47,301 nucleotides of DNA from CAZSRL01 sp964609615 (GTDB lineage Bacteria; Bacillota_I; Bacilli_A; RF39; UBA660): assembly GCA_964609615.1 (NCBI GenBank), contig CAZSRL010000005.1:1-47301 (forward strand), given 5' to 3'. Below, in pieces: positions 24,811-33,809 of this stretch. Position 1 is the stretch's first letter. Every line of letters starts with the position of its first letter. Both the position numbers and the translations under genes were made by a program. A model generated the notes under the pieces. It was not told the origin of the DNA and did no database searches. It saw only the letters and a program-made list of their open reading frames with translations.

Positions 24811-25800
24811 ATGATAAAAGAATTTAAAAAGGCATATAACTTAATAAAAAAACATAAAAAAATATATATAGTTAGACATATAGGACCAGATCCAGACGCA
24901 ATAGCAAGTCAGACAGCATTAAAACTTGCTATATTAGAAACATTCCCAGAAAAAGAAGTTTATGCTTTAGGAAATAGTGTAGCGAAATTTAAATATTTTG
25001 GTAAATTAGATAAAGTAGATGAAATTGATTATGAAAATGGACTTGCTATTGCACTTGATGTGCCTGATCTAAAAAGAATAGATGGATTTGATATTTCAAA
25101 ATTCAAAACAACAATTAAAATAGATCATCATCCCGCAGTAGATAGATATGCCATAGTAGAAGTAATAGATGCAGATGCATCATCTACATGTCAATTACTA
25201 ATTGAATTTTTCGCTTCAACTAAATTAAAGAAAAATAAAAAAGTAGCGGAGAATTTATTTATGGGAATAGTAAGTGATACAAATAGATTTTTATTTGATT
25301 ATACATCTCCTAAAACATTTAATTTAATTGCTTACTTAATAAAAGATTATGATTTAGATATGAATGCACTTTATTCAAAACTTTATGCTAAACCACTATC
25401 TGATATTAGACTTATGGGTTACATAGCTACTAATTTAGAAGTTACAAATAATAAATTAGGTTATATTAAACTAACAGAAAAACAAATAAAAAAACTAGGT
25501 GCAGACTTTTCAAGTGCATCAAATATGATAAATGACTTTAACAATATAAATGAAGTATTAGTATGGATGTTTATAACAAAAGATGAAAAAGGAGAACTCT
25601 ATAAAATAAATGTAAGAAGTAGGGGACCTGTTATAAACGAAATATGCGCTAAACATAATGGTGGAGGACATAAATATGCATGTGGTGCTAGAATAGAAAA
25701 AGAAGAAGAAGTAGATGATCTTATTAAACAGCTAGATAAGCTATGTAAAGAATATGAAAAAGATGAAAACACTGTAATAGGAATGGAAGAAAAAAAATAA
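24811..25800 (+). CDS. nrnA: Bifunctional nanoRNase / pAp phosphatase (DHH-DHHA1)
   Basis: Degrades 2-5-nt RNAs and dephosphorylates 3'-phosphoadenosine 5'-phosphate. 329 residues. DHH domain: RHIGPDPDAIASQ, LAIALDVPDL and IDHHPAVDR; DHHA1 domain with the nucleotide-binding GGGHKYACGARIE near the C-terminus. The first motif reads GPDPDAIAS, normal for this family. RBS TAGGTGA. It may also cleave pGpG, the breakdown product of the c-di-GMP made by the nearby GGDEF protein (inference from the family). Confidence 0.95.
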   Translation: MIKEFKKAYNLIKKHKKIYIVRHIGPDPDAIASQTALKLAILETFPEKEVYALGNSVAKFKYFGKLDKVDEIDYENGLAIALDVPDLKRIDGFDISKFKTTIKIDHHPAVDRYAIVEVIDADASSTCQLLIEFFASTKLKKNKKVAENLFMGIVSDTNRFLFDYTSPKTFNLIAYLIKDYDLDMNALYSKLYAKPLSDIRLMGYIATNLEVTNNKLGYIKLTEKQIKKLGADFSSASNMINDFNNINEVLVWMFITKDEKGELYKINVRSRGPVINEICAKHNGGGHKYACGARIEKEEEVDDLIKQLDKLCKEYEKDENTVIGMEEKK

Positions 25801-25834
25801 TTTTTTTTCTTTTTACATATCATTACGCATTTAT

Positions 25835-25863
25835 TTGACAATTTACATTAAAAATGATAGTAT
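25835..25863 (+). promoter_or_regulatory. Promoter of the AMP-forming ligase gene
   Basis: TTGACA (25835-25840), a 17-bp spacer and TAGTAT (25858-25863). Confidence 0.7.
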
Positions 25864-25903
25864 ATTAAAGAATTATTAAGTAATGTTGGAGGGGATTTTG
25901 GCT

Positions 25904-27673
25904 ATGAGTAATAATAAGACTGGATATCCTAATATTGATAAGCCATGGGAAAAACAATATGTTGGTGATAAATATAAAAATATAGGTGAGTTAAAAACTG
26001 TTTATCAATGGCTTTCTGATAACAATAAAGATTTTGATAATAATCTTGCTATTGAATATTTTGGTTCTAAAATAGATTTTGGAAAAATGTTTAAAAATAT
26101 TGATGCTACTGCTAAATCTTTAAAAGAGTATGGTATTAAAAAAGGTGATTTCATTACTGTATGTGTAGCAGGTATTCCTGAAATGGTATATACTTTTTAT
26201 GCTGCTTCTAAAATTGGAGCTGTTTGTAATATGATTGCACCTCATTTTGATAAGCAACAACTTGCTATGAGAATTGAGGATTGTGAAAGTGATTTACTTA
26301 TTGTAATGGATAGTTTTTATGATGAGATAAAAGATTCTATTAAAAATTCTAGGATTAAGAATGTAGTTGTTTTACCCACTCTTAATTCTTCTAAATTAAA
26401 ATATGTTTCAAAAAAGTATAAATTAGAAAAACATAGTAATGAGATTTATTTTAATGATTTTATGAAAGATGGTAAGTATAGATGCGATACTGAGGTGAAT
26501 AATTATAGCAAAAATTTACCACTTGCTATGGTTTATTCTAGTGGTACTACTGGTGCTTCAAAAGGTATTTTATTACCGGATGAAAGTTTTACTAATTTAA
26601 CATCTTCTTATTTGGATGTTGGTGTTAATATTTCTAGAGGTCAAAAGTTTTATCAAATTATACCACCTTGGTTTTCTACTGGTATTAGTGTTTGCATAAA
26701 TTTACCTTTATTTTATGGATCTTCTGTATTTATGGATCCTAGATTTGAAAAGGATATTTTTGTTAAAAATATATTTAAAGCAAAACCAAATTATGCTGTA
26801 GCACCTACTAGTATGTATGAAGGATTTTTAGATCCTAATCTTCCTAATAAAAGGGATTTATCTTTCTTTTGTTATCCATATGAAGGAGGAGAACCATTAA
26901 GAAAAGAAGTTAAAGAAAAAGTTGATGAAGTTTTTAGAAATTATAATTCTGATGCTACTTTAAAAGTTGCTTATGGTCAATGTGAAGGTGGTGCTAGTAT
27001 TGCTACTCAAACTTTAACAGCTTGTAGACCTGGATCTGTAGGGATACCTGTTCCTGGAATTAATTTAGCAATTTCTGATAGTGATAGAAATTTTCTTCCT
27101 TATAATACTAGAGGGGAAATTTTGGCAAATACTCCACTTAGTATGATTGAATATTATAAAAATAAAACTGCTACTGATGAATATTTTTATTATGATAAAG
27201 AAGGAAATAGATGGAATTGTACAGGTGATATAGGATATATTGATGAAAGTGGTGAATTATTTGTTTTAGGAAGAGCATCTGATTTTACTGTGATTAATGA
27301 TAAAAAAATATATAATTTTGATGTTGAAGATATTGTTCTTTCTTTTGATGAAGTAAAAATGTGTGATGTACTAGAAAAGAAGATTGATGATAAAGAATTA
27401 CTTACTTTACACATTGTATTGTCCGATAAAACTAAAAATAAAATTAATAATGGACAAGAGTCTATCAATGATTTACTTTTAGATATTCAAAAGGGTATAT
27501 ATGATGAAACTGGTGATGTTGATATGGTTCCTTATACATTTAAAATAAGAAACGATTTTCCTTATGCCAAATCAGGCAAGAGAGATATGGAAAAATTAAG
27601 AAGTGAAGATGATGGATTTATTTTTCTTGATAAGTATACTCCAAATACAAAAGTTAGAAGACTTATTTGTTAA
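25904..27673 (+). CDS. AMP-forming acyl-CoA synthetase/ligase family protein
   Basis: ANL superfamily: activates a carboxylate as acyl-AMP, then usually transfers it to CoA. 589 residues from ATG 25904, 9 nt after GGAGGGG. Motifs: P-loop MVYSSGTTGASKGILL (about 215), the middle AYGQCEGG block (A5-like YGxxE), the CTGDIGYIDESG motif (A7) and LGRASDFTVI (A8 hinge), and the catalytic Lys in KSGKRDMEKL near the C-terminus. All needed residues are present. Substrate (fatty or short acid) cannot be read from the sequence. The usual Pro in the P-loop (TGxPKG) is Ser. Confidence 0.88.
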   Translation: MSNNKTGYPNIDKPWEKQYVGDKYKNIGELKTVYQWLSDNNKDFDNNLAIEYFGSKIDFGKMFKNIDATAKSLKEYGIKKGDFITVCVAGIPEMVYTFYAASKIGAVCNMIAPHFDKQQLAMRIEDCESDLLIVMDSFYDEIKDSIKNSRIKNVVVLPTLNSSKLKYVSKKYKLEKHSNEIYFNDFMKDGKYRCDTEVNNYSKNLPLAMVYSSGTTGASKGILLPDESFTNLTSSYLDVGVNISRGQKFYQIIPPWFSTGISVCINLPLFYGSSVFMDPRFEKDIFVKNIFKAKPNYAVAPTSMYEGFLDPNLPNKRDLSFFCYPYEGGEPLRKEVKEKVDEVFRNYNSDATLKVAYGQCEGGASIATQTLTACRPGSVGIPVPGINLAISDSDRNFLPYNTRGEILANTPLSMIEYYKNKTATDEYFYYDKEGNRWNCTGDIGYIDESGELFVLGRASDFTVINDKKIYNFDVEDIVLSFDEVKMCDVLEKKIDDKELLTLHIVLSDKTKNKINNGQESINDLLLDIQKGIYDETGDVDMVPYTFKIRNDFPYAKSGKRDMEKLRSEDDGFIFLDKYTPNTKVRRLIC

Positions 27674-27683
27674 GTCTTTTTTT
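27658..27683 (+). terminator. Terminator overlapping the ligase stop codon
   Basis: AAGACTTA (27658-27665) and TAAGTCTT (27671-27678) plus a T run. The TAA stop forms part of the stem. A promoter with TGCTATAAT (27697-27705) follows for the next gene. Confidence 0.85.
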
Positions 27684-27724
27684 GTATGGAAAAAAATGCT
27701 ATAATGTAATAGTAGGAGGCATTT

Positions 27725-29548
27725 ATGATTATTTCAAAAATGACTATGTTAATTATTTTTTCTATAATTTATGTTTTAGGATTATTATATTTATTTGTTT
27801 CAAGAAGTAGAGTTAAAAATGGAGAAAATAAGATTTATAAAATATTATTAATTTGTAACTTAATTGGTTTGTTCTTGCAGTTACTTTGTGATTTTGTTTC
27901 TTTTTACAACAATCATTTTCCTATTTATTTTTCTGATTTTATATTAAAAGCATATTTAGTTTATTTTCTTGTCTGGGCATTATTTATTGTTATGTATATT
28001 ATTGAAGCGACATTTAAAAATAAAAAAATATGGAAAAAGATTGTTGTTTTATTTCAAATACTTGTTTGTTTGCCGTTGATTTTTTTACCAATAAGTTTAT
28101 ATGTTAATGATACTAAAGGTATTGCTTATTCTTATGGTACTGCGGTTAATTATGTTTTTACTGTTTCATTTATTATTAGTTTTATAGTATTTTTAATGTT
28201 AATTTTTAAAAGAAAAAAATTAAAAATAAGAAAAGCTGTTCCGATATATGCTTTTTTAGCGGTAGGGATTATTGCTTTAATTATTCAAATGGATAATCCT
28301 AGTTTGGTAATTACTGCGGTTGCAGAAAGTTATATTTGCTGTATGATGTATTTTACAATTGAAAATCCTGATATGGAAGTTATTGAATTACTTATTAGAA
28401 ATAAAGAACTATCTGAACAATCTGTTAATGATAAGACTAATTTTTTATTTAAGATATCTCAAGAATTAAAATCTCCTTTACTTAGCATGAAAAAAGAAGT
28501 TTGTTCTTATAAAAAATTGTCAAATGTTTCAGAAAAAGATCAGTCTGTTAAATATATTGATAGTGATATAGATAAAGCACTATTTATGATTAATGATGTT
28601 ATTGATGTTTCTTCTATGGATATAAAGAAATTTAATATTATAGAAAACAAATATGATACTAAGAGATTCTTTTTAGATATTGAATCAAATAGTAAGAATC
28701 AATTATCAATTGCTAAGAAAAGTGAATTAATTAATTTTAAGTTTAATGTTGAAGGAAATTATCCTAAGGTTTTATATGGTGATAATATTAAATTAAAACA
28801 AATGTTTCTTTCGCTTGTTAATAATTCTATTAAGTATACCAGCAAAGGATTTATAGATATAGATGTTGATGTAATAACAAGATATGATGCTTGTAGGTTG
28901 TTATTTACTATTAGAGATTCTGGGTGTGGAATGGATATTGATATGTTAAATATTCTTCTTTCTACTAATGAAGAAACGACTATGAAAGAATTTCAAAAAT
29001 CAGATAATTTAAATTTGAACATTCCTACTATTATAAAGATGCTTAAGATTTTAGGAGGATCTATTAATATTAAGAGTAGAGAAGGTAGAGGTACTACTAT
29101 ATCAATGGTTTTCACTCAAAAAATAGATTATGATGCTACTGAAATGTTTATAAATGATGTAAAGAAATATAGTGTAGGTCTTAATAAAAAAAAGAGAATA
29201 CTTTTACTTGAAGATAATAATGAGTATATAGATAAAATATCTAGGATAATGAAAAATCATAATATAGATGTTATATCTACTTTACTTGGTCAAGATGTGA
29301 TTGATAAGATAAAAAATAAAGATAATTTTGATATTATTTTGCTTAAAGATGATGTTAAACCTAATAGTGCTTATGCTATATTTAAAGAATTGAAGAAAGA
29401 TTCTAAGTTTAAAATACCAGTTATTGTTATGATAAGTAAAGATAAAGAATTTATAAAAGATCATTATATTGAAGATGGATTTAGTGATTGTATTGTATAT
29501 GAGGAAATTGATAAAGATATAGAAAAAATATTTGATAAGTACATTTAG
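27725..29548 (+). CDS. Degenerate membrane hybrid histidine kinase (pseudokinase)
   Basis: 607 residues. Seven or so membrane helices (about 5-215), a HisKA-like dimerisation region, an ATPase-like region, and a receiver-like C-terminus (about 490-607, from KKRILLLEDNNEY). The phospho-acceptor His is replaced: ISQELKSPLL instead of SHELRTPL. The ATPase domain keeps LVNNSIKYT (N box) and DSGCGMD (G1), but its second Gly-rich motif is eroded. In the receiver the phosphorylated Asp position is Lys (DIILLKDDV). It therefore cannot run a normal His-Asp relay and may sense a signal and act by protein contact or ATP binding (inference). RBS AGGAGG, with an extended -10 promoter just upstream. Confidence 0.85.
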   Translation: MIISKMTMLIIFSIIYVLGLLYLFVSRSRVKNGENKIYKILLICNLIGLFLQLLCDFVSFYNNHFPIYFSDFILKAYLVYFLVWALFIVMYIIEATFKNKKIWKKIVVLFQILVCLPLIFLPISLYVNDTKGIAYSYGTAVNYVFTVSFIISFIVFLMLIFKRKKLKIRKAVPIYAFLAVGIIALIIQMDNPSLVITAVAESYICCMMYFTIENPDMEVIELLIRNKELSEQSVNDKTNFLFKISQELKSPLLSMKKEVCSYKKLSNVSEKDQSVKYIDSDIDKALFMINDVIDVSSMDIKKFNIIENKYDTKRFFLDIESNSKNQLSIAKKSELINFKFNVEGNYPKVLYGDNIKLKQMFLSLVNNSIKYTSKGFIDIDVDVITRYDACRLLFTIRDSGCGMDIDMLNILLSTNEETTMKEFQKSDNLNLNIPTIIKMLKILGGSINIKSREGRGTTISMVFTQKIDYDATEMFINDVKKYSVGLNKKKRILLLEDNNEYIDKISRIMKNHNIDVISTLLGQDVIDKIKNKDNFDIILLKDDVKPNSAYAIFKELKKDSKFKIPVIVMISKDKEFIKDHYIEDGFSDCIVYEEIDKDIEKIFDKYI

Positions 29549-29590
29549 AAAAAAGACCAAATAAATAAACAATTAAAATTAAAAATGTAA

Positions 29591-29629
29591 TATAAAAGTC
29601 AACGAGTTTAATAATCGTTGACTTTTATA
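29591..29629 (+). terminator. 15-bp perfect hairpin after the pseudokinase gene
   Basis: 29591-29605 (TATAAAAGTCAACGA) pairs perfectly with 29615-29629 around a 9-nt loop. The 3' arm contains TTTT but no separate T tail follows, so it may be a terminator or a stabilising 3' hairpin. Confidence 0.7.
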
Positions 29630-29639
29630 AAAAAATTAG

Positions 29640-29760
29640 ATATGATTTATATAGCATGATAACATATCATGCTGAATGCACTCTTTATATAAACATTAAT
29701 AAAAAGTGTGTTCAACCAAAACCCCCTGAAAGATAGGTCGAAAGACCTATCGCTTTTTTT
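29640..29760 (+). ncRNA. Candidate structured RNA whose 3' end serves as integration site
   Basis: Between the pseudokinase terminator and the element lie two further hairpins (AGCATGAT / ATCATGCT at 29653-29673; ACTCTTTAT with ATAAAAAGTGT to 29709), then an unpaired C-rich tract CCAAAACCCCCTGAA (29716-29730), then a perfect GNRA-loop terminator (29732-29751, GAAA loop) and T7. The C-rich stretch before a terminator resembles 3' ends of C-rich Firmicutes sRNAs that bind Shine-Dalgarno sequences. The same C-rich box plus GNRA terminator recurs at 46792-46837. No promoter was identified with certainty. Confidence 0.4.
29716..29730 (+). repeat. Probable attL core of the 17-kb element
   Basis: CCAAAACCCCCTGAA, matched at 46792-46806 with one mismatch (A versus T). 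A 15-mer with six or seven C/G in a row is rare at this base composition. It lies between the ncRNA body and a terminator that would be element-supplied. Confidence 0.6.
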
Positions 29761-29812
29761 ATGTCAATGTTTATAAGGGTTTGTAAGGCGTTTGTTGATT
29801 TCTTAAAAATTC

Positions 29813-29831
29813 TTGGGAACAAGTTGGGAAC
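29813..29831 (+). repeat. Left arm-type repeats, TTGGGAAC x2
   Basis: Two direct copies of TTGGGAAC (29813-29820, 29824-29831), 83 bp inside the left core. The same box occurs at the right end (46642-46649, 46684-46691). They may be arm-type binding sites for the integrase N-terminal domain or its excision factor. Confidence 0.5.
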
Positions 29832-29871
29832 GAAATTTAAAAAAATGGTTCCATAAATTCAATGGATATTA

Positions 29872-29966
29872 CTGACTTTTTAGATAAAATTTGATATAAT
29901 TTAATTAGTAAAAAGGAAGCGCTAGTACAGGCTTATTTTATAAGTTTTTGTATTGGCGTTTTTTTG
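29872..29966 (+). promoter_or_regulatory. Promoter and attenuator-type leader of the KAP gene
   Basis: CTGACT (29872-29877), 17 bp, TATAAT (29895-29900). From 29915 the transcript would begin GGAAGCGCTAGTACAGG, which folds back on TTTTTGTATTGGCG (29945-29958) around an inner CTTA/TAAG stem and is followed by T7: a complete intrinsic terminator ahead of the gene. Practically the same leader precedes the STAND gene (43062-43111). Expression presumably depends on readthrough or antitermination. Confidence 0.75.
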
Positions 29967-29987
29967 TAGTAAGGAAGTGTTGTTAAA

Positions 29988-32486
29988 ATGAAGAAATATG
30001 TAAAAAGGTTTTTAGATATTTTTGATTTTAAAAATTTATTATTTGAATCTATAATATTAAGTTTTGTTATAGTTTTTGTTGATGCTCTTAATATGCCAAC
30101 ATTAATGATTAAAAATAATTGCCTGTTTTTATTAATTTTGGTCTTAATATTTTTTGCCGTCAAGATTATATCCAGTGACAATTTTAAATTGTTCTTGACT
30201 AAGAATGTAAATACGGTAGATAAATATATGTTTATTTATAGTATCACGACTTTTATTTTACTCATATATGTATTTGGATTTGATTTTAAACCATATAAAT
30301 TAATAGTATTAAGCATATTAAGTTTATTTTTAATCAGTATTTTTGTGTTTAGAATAATAAAAACAAATCAAAGCCACGAAGATTTAGAATTTAATATTTT
30401 AGATTTGCAATATGTTTGTAAAAATAAAATTGAATTAAGTAATAAAAAAATTGCTTTATTAGAGGAAAAAGATGTAGATTATGACCTTTTAAATAAGAAA
30501 GATGTAATCAATCAATTATATAATACAATTATAAATTGTTATCCAGAAAATAATTTTACAATAGGCTTGAATGGTAAATGGGGAAATGGAAAAACAACTA
30601 TAATTAATAATGTCTTGAGATTAATAGAAAAAAATGGTTTATTAGATCACTATGTTATTGTTAAATTTGATCCATGGAAATATGATGACGAAAAAAATAT
30701 ATTACAATCTTTTTTGAATGAAATTTTAAATAAAATTGATTATGATTTAGATATAGAAAAAGATGATTTTTTAATTCAAAATGTAATTGATGTAGTATTT
30801 GAGTCTAAATTAAGTGGAATAAATAAAATGTTTTACAATGAAATAAAAAAAATAAAAAGTAAAGTTCAAATTTCTGAAGTTGTAAATGACTATTTATTAA
30901 GTAATAACAAAAAATTATTAGTTATATTTGATAATTTAGATAGAATAGATGCAGATAAGGCATTTTTCTTAATTAAATGTGTTGAATCCATTGTGAAATT
31001 TAAAAGCACAATCAATATATTATTGTATGATGAACAAATTTTAAATAGATTATTAAAAGAAAAGTTTAATTATGAAGAAAGATATATGGAAAAACTTGTT
31101 CAATTAAAAATTGATGTTCCAGAAACTGATATTTATACAATTAACAAAGTAAAAGAACAAATCACAAAAAATCTGTTAATTAATGGAGAACCATTTATAG
31201 AATTTATAAACGATGAGCAATATGATTTTAAAAATATGAGAGTATTAAAAAGGTACATAAATTCTATAATTTCATCTAATATAGGTTCAGATTCAAATCT
31301 TAACCAAAATGATGACTCTAATTTAAAATACATTAAATCTGTTTGCCCGGAACTTTATTATGAAATTTGGAATAATAAAAAATATTTTATAACTTATGAT
31401 AGGCAATATGATATGGACATATATACTTGGGATTATAAACACCTAAATGAAGATGCTAAAATTTATTTTAAAGATTTATTAAATAAAAAAGATTTTAAAA
31501 ATTATAGTGTTTATCTGAAAAAAATGTTTCCAAGTGTAAAAAATTATTCGGAAGAAAGAAATCCATTTGAAGAACATGCAAATTTAGAAGAATATAATAA
31601 TAGCATTATATATAATAAGATTTGTAATGCCAGATATTTTGATTTGTATTTTACTCGTGAAGAAAATGATTTTATAAGAATTAATAAAGAAGTAGAAAAA
31701 ATTATAGGTATTATCAATAATAAACCAGGTTTTGAAGAAGAATTTTTAAATTTAATAAAATCTTTTAATGCAGATGAGCTAAAGGTTTTTTGTGAGGTTT
31801 TAAATATTAATACAAATAAATTGAATAGTGATAAAAATTTAGATTTAATAATAGTGTTATACAATTTAAATTTATTCTTTTATGATCGAGTATTATTTTT
31901 TGAATTAGATTCGTGGAAAAGAGTTAATATTATAATTGCTGACTTATTATCAAAAATATCAAAAGAAGAATTTGAAAAGTTCAAGAAACTTTCATATAAA
32001 AATTATAAAAATTTAAAAGTGATAAGTAATATTAAATATTGGGTTGAAAATAATAAAAAGAAAAATATTGTTTACAATTTTGAGTTTGATGAATTATATG
32101 ATGAATTGTGTGCAAATATATTAAAAAATAAAATAAATTTATATTTAAAGAAAAATTATTCTAGAGGTAATATATGGTCGTTATTTCATTACGATAGTGA
32201 AGAAACAATAAAATATGTTGGTGAGATTGTTGACGAAAACAATATATATGATTTTATAAGTGACATTATATCAATATCAGTTGGAAACAGAAAATTCGGA
32301 TATCATATTGATTTAGAAAATATAAAAGCAATTGCCCCTAATGTAGATATTGATAAATTGATACAAAATCATGTGAAGCCGCTATCTAAAAGAGAAAAAT
32401 TCATTAAACAAGTATATGAATTTTCTAAACTTGAAAATAAAGGCTTTGATGATGCAATATATGTAGATGAATATATTGAAATATAA
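29988..32486 (+). CDS. KAP-family P-loop NTPase, membrane-anchored, probable defence protein
   Basis: 832 residues from ATG 29988 (RBS AAGGAAG). Four N-terminal membrane helices in two pairs (about 20-62 and 82-123), then the KAP NTPase domain: Walker A GLNGKWGNGKTT (about 193-204), the family hallmark FDPWKYDDE (227-235), and Walker B LLVIFDNLDRID (about 305-316). The C-terminal ~450 residues are unrecognised and helical. KAP NTPases are membrane-linked; PifA of plasmid F, a family member, aborts T7 infection. It lies between attL and the integrase, apart from the other cargo, and shares its leader with the STAND gene, which suggests joint control. The defence role is inferred from family and context. 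Confidence 0.85.
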   Translation: MKKYVKRFLDIFDFKNLLFESIILSFVIVFVDALNMPTLMIKNNCLFLLILVLIFFAVKIISSDNFKLFLTKNVNTVDKYMFIYSITTFILLIYVFGFDFKPYKLIVLSILSLFLISIFVFRIIKTNQSHEDLEFNILDLQYVCKNKIELSNKKIALLEEKDVDYDLLNKKDVINQLYNTIINCYPENNFTIGLNGKWGNGKTTIINNVLRLIEKNGLLDHYVIVKFDPWKYDDEKNILQSFLNEILNKIDYDLDIEKDDFLIQNVIDVVFESKLSGINKMFYNEIKKIKSKVQISEVVNDYLLSNNKKLLVIFDNLDRIDADKAFFLIKCVESIVKFKSTINILLYDEQILNRLLKEKFNYEERYMEKLVQLKIDVPETDIYTINKVKEQITKNLLINGEPFIEFINDEQYDFKNMRVLKRYINSIISSNIGSDSNLNQNDDSNLKYIKSVCPELYYEIWNNKKYFITYDRQYDMDIYTWDYKHLNEDAKIYFKDLLNKKDFKNYSVYLKKMFPSVKNYSEERNPFEEHANLEEYNNSIIYNKICNARYFDLYFTREENDFIRINKEVEKIIGIINNKPGFEEEFLNLIKSFNADELKVFCEVLNINTNKLNSDKNLDLIIVLYNLNLFFYDRVLFFELDSWKRVNIIIADLLSKISKEEFEKFKKLSYKNYKNLKVISNIKYWVENNKKKNIVYNFEFDELYDELCANILKNKINLYLKKNYSRGNIWSLFHYDSEETIKYVGEIVDENNIYDFISDIISISVGNRKFGYHIDLENIKAIAPNVDIDKLIQNHVKPLSKREKFIKQVYEFSKLENKGFDDAIYVDEYIEI

Positions 32487-32490
32487 AAAT

Positions 32491-32519
32491 AACCGATGAA
32501 AATTAATCATCGGTTTTAT
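32491..32519. terminator. Bidirectional terminator between KAP and integrase genes
   Basis: AACCGATGA (32491-32499) and TCATCGGTT (32507-32515), a perfect 9-bp stem. T-rich tails occur on both strands. Confidence 0.85.
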
Positions 32520-33627
32520 TATCTTCTAAAGTATCTATAACATTTATTATTTCATCTAATGTGCTAATGAATAAATGTGAATAAGTTTTTAATGTTTCTT
32601 CTATTTTTGTATGTCCTAAATATTTAGCAACTACCTGAATATTAGCACCTTTATTAATTAACAGTGATGCACAGGAATGTCTGAAATCGTGTAATCTAAT
32701 TTGTTTGACTCCTGCTTTTTCACAATTAGTATTCTTACGATCTGCAAGAGCATTACTACTTATTGGAAATGCATCTCCAGCTACAAAATAATTTTCATTA
32801 AAACCATTTAGTTGTTTAGCCTCTAATTTGGCCTTTTTAAGGCTGTTTGTGAGTATTTCAGGCATCTTTAAGGTTCTTATACTATTTTGGGTTTTTGGCA
32901 CCACAAATTTGAATTTCTTGACCGTTCCACAACGATCAGTAATCTGTTTCCTAACACTTAATGTTTTTCTTTCTAAATCAATATCTTTCCATTGTAATCC
33001 TCTAAGTTCTCCTTTTCTAAGACCACAATAATAAAGTATTCTAAATGTAGCTTACCATTTAATATCTTCTTCAACTTCTATAAATTGTTTAAATTCATTA
33101 TAAGTAAAACATAATTGTTCAGGTGGTAATTCGTTTGGATTATTAAAGTTAGTCATTTTAGGATATACTTTAACAAAACTAAATTCATACCATGCGGTAG
33201 CATAATTAAGTATAGATTTAAGAAACTTATAAATATCATTTTTAGTTCTTGTAGCAAGTGTTGTTTCATAATCCATATAATCATGCCATCTCTCAAAATG
33301 AGAGTAGTTAAAGTCTTTTAATTTAACTTTAAATAAAGGTTTTAAATATGGTATTTTATTACCATAGTTATAATAAGTAGTTTCTCGAACTCTTTTCTTT
33401 TTGAAATTTAGAAATAACTCAATCATTTCTTCAAAGGTTATTTCATTATGATTAACTTTTTCATGTAATGAAATTTTAAATTCTAACTCGGCTTGTTCAG
33501 CTTCTTTCTTAGTAGCAAATCTCCCTGATTTCTTTGGTTTCTTAGTTCCATCAAAATCTTCATATTGGGTTTTGAAAAACCATATCTTACCATCTTTAGT
33601 AGGTCTATTATCTTTATATACAGCCAT
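32503..33627 (-). pseudogene. Tyrosine-recombinase integrase interrupted by an in-frame TAA
   Basis: Read as one frame it encodes about 373 residues of a typical phage/ICE integrase: an N-terminal arm-binding domain (IWFFKTQYEDFDGTKKPKKS), a SAM-like core-binding domain, and a catalytic domain with Arg in YYCGLRKGELRGL, HxxR in LHDFRHSCASLL, LGHTKIEETLKTYSHL supplying the last His and the Tyr nucleophile. A single TAA at 33052-33054 (minus strand), right after EVEEDIKW, interrupts it. Frame is kept on both sides (difference divisible by three) and ATFRILYYCGLRK follows directly. One base change would repair it. RBS AAAGGAAC before the ATG at 33627. Unless suppressed, the element cannot supply its own integrase. 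Confidence 0.9.
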
Positions 33628-33665
33628 AAATGTTCCTTTCTCATTAGAGAAATACCAGTAGAAAC

Positions 33666-33693
33666 TTGTAAAAAAATACGATTATGCTATAAT
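33666..33693 (+). promoter_or_regulatory. Promoter of a candidate small RNA
   Basis: TTGTAA (33666-33671), a 16-bp spacer and an extended -10 TGCTATAAT (33685-33693). It is on the plus strand, opposite to int and the repressor, with no ORF downstream before the terminator at 33779. Confidence 0.65.
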
Positions 33694-33699
33694 ATAAAT

Positions 33700-33809
33700 A
33701 GGAAATCCAATTTCATTGTATTTTTATACGATGTTTATTTGTTAAAGTTTGTCGACTAAACAAAATGGTATTTCTGATATCTCGTATTCGCAGTACGAGA
33801 TTTTTTTTT
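33700..33809 (+). ncRNA. Candidate ~110-nt regulatory RNA between int and repressor genes
   Basis: It lies between a good promoter (33666-33693) and an intrinsic terminator on the same strand: ATCTCGTA (33779-33786) with TACGAGAT (33794-33801) plus T8. Both flanking genes (int, repressor) are on the minus strand, so this terminator serves neither. Bases 33730-33758 are complementary to 34829-34857 in the Cro-like/excisionase message: 20 consecutive perfect pairs, 29 paired if two G-U pairs are allowed. Prediction: an antisense-type RNA acting on the excisionase-like leader. No transcript evidence. Confidence 0.5.
33730..33758 (+). repeat. Inverted repeat arm 1 (in the candidate sRNA)
   Basis: 29-nt arm, the reverse complement of 34829-34857 with 27 matches. 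The perfect core TTGTTAAAGTTTGTCGACTA is at 33739-33758. Both mismatches become G-U pairs if the two plus-strand RNAs pair. Confidence 0.85.

Noticed and set aside
32503..32904. Separate short integrase gene starting at the internal Met
   Set aside because: Same frame as the upstream part with only one stop between; no RBS at the internal ATG. Treated as one interrupted gene.
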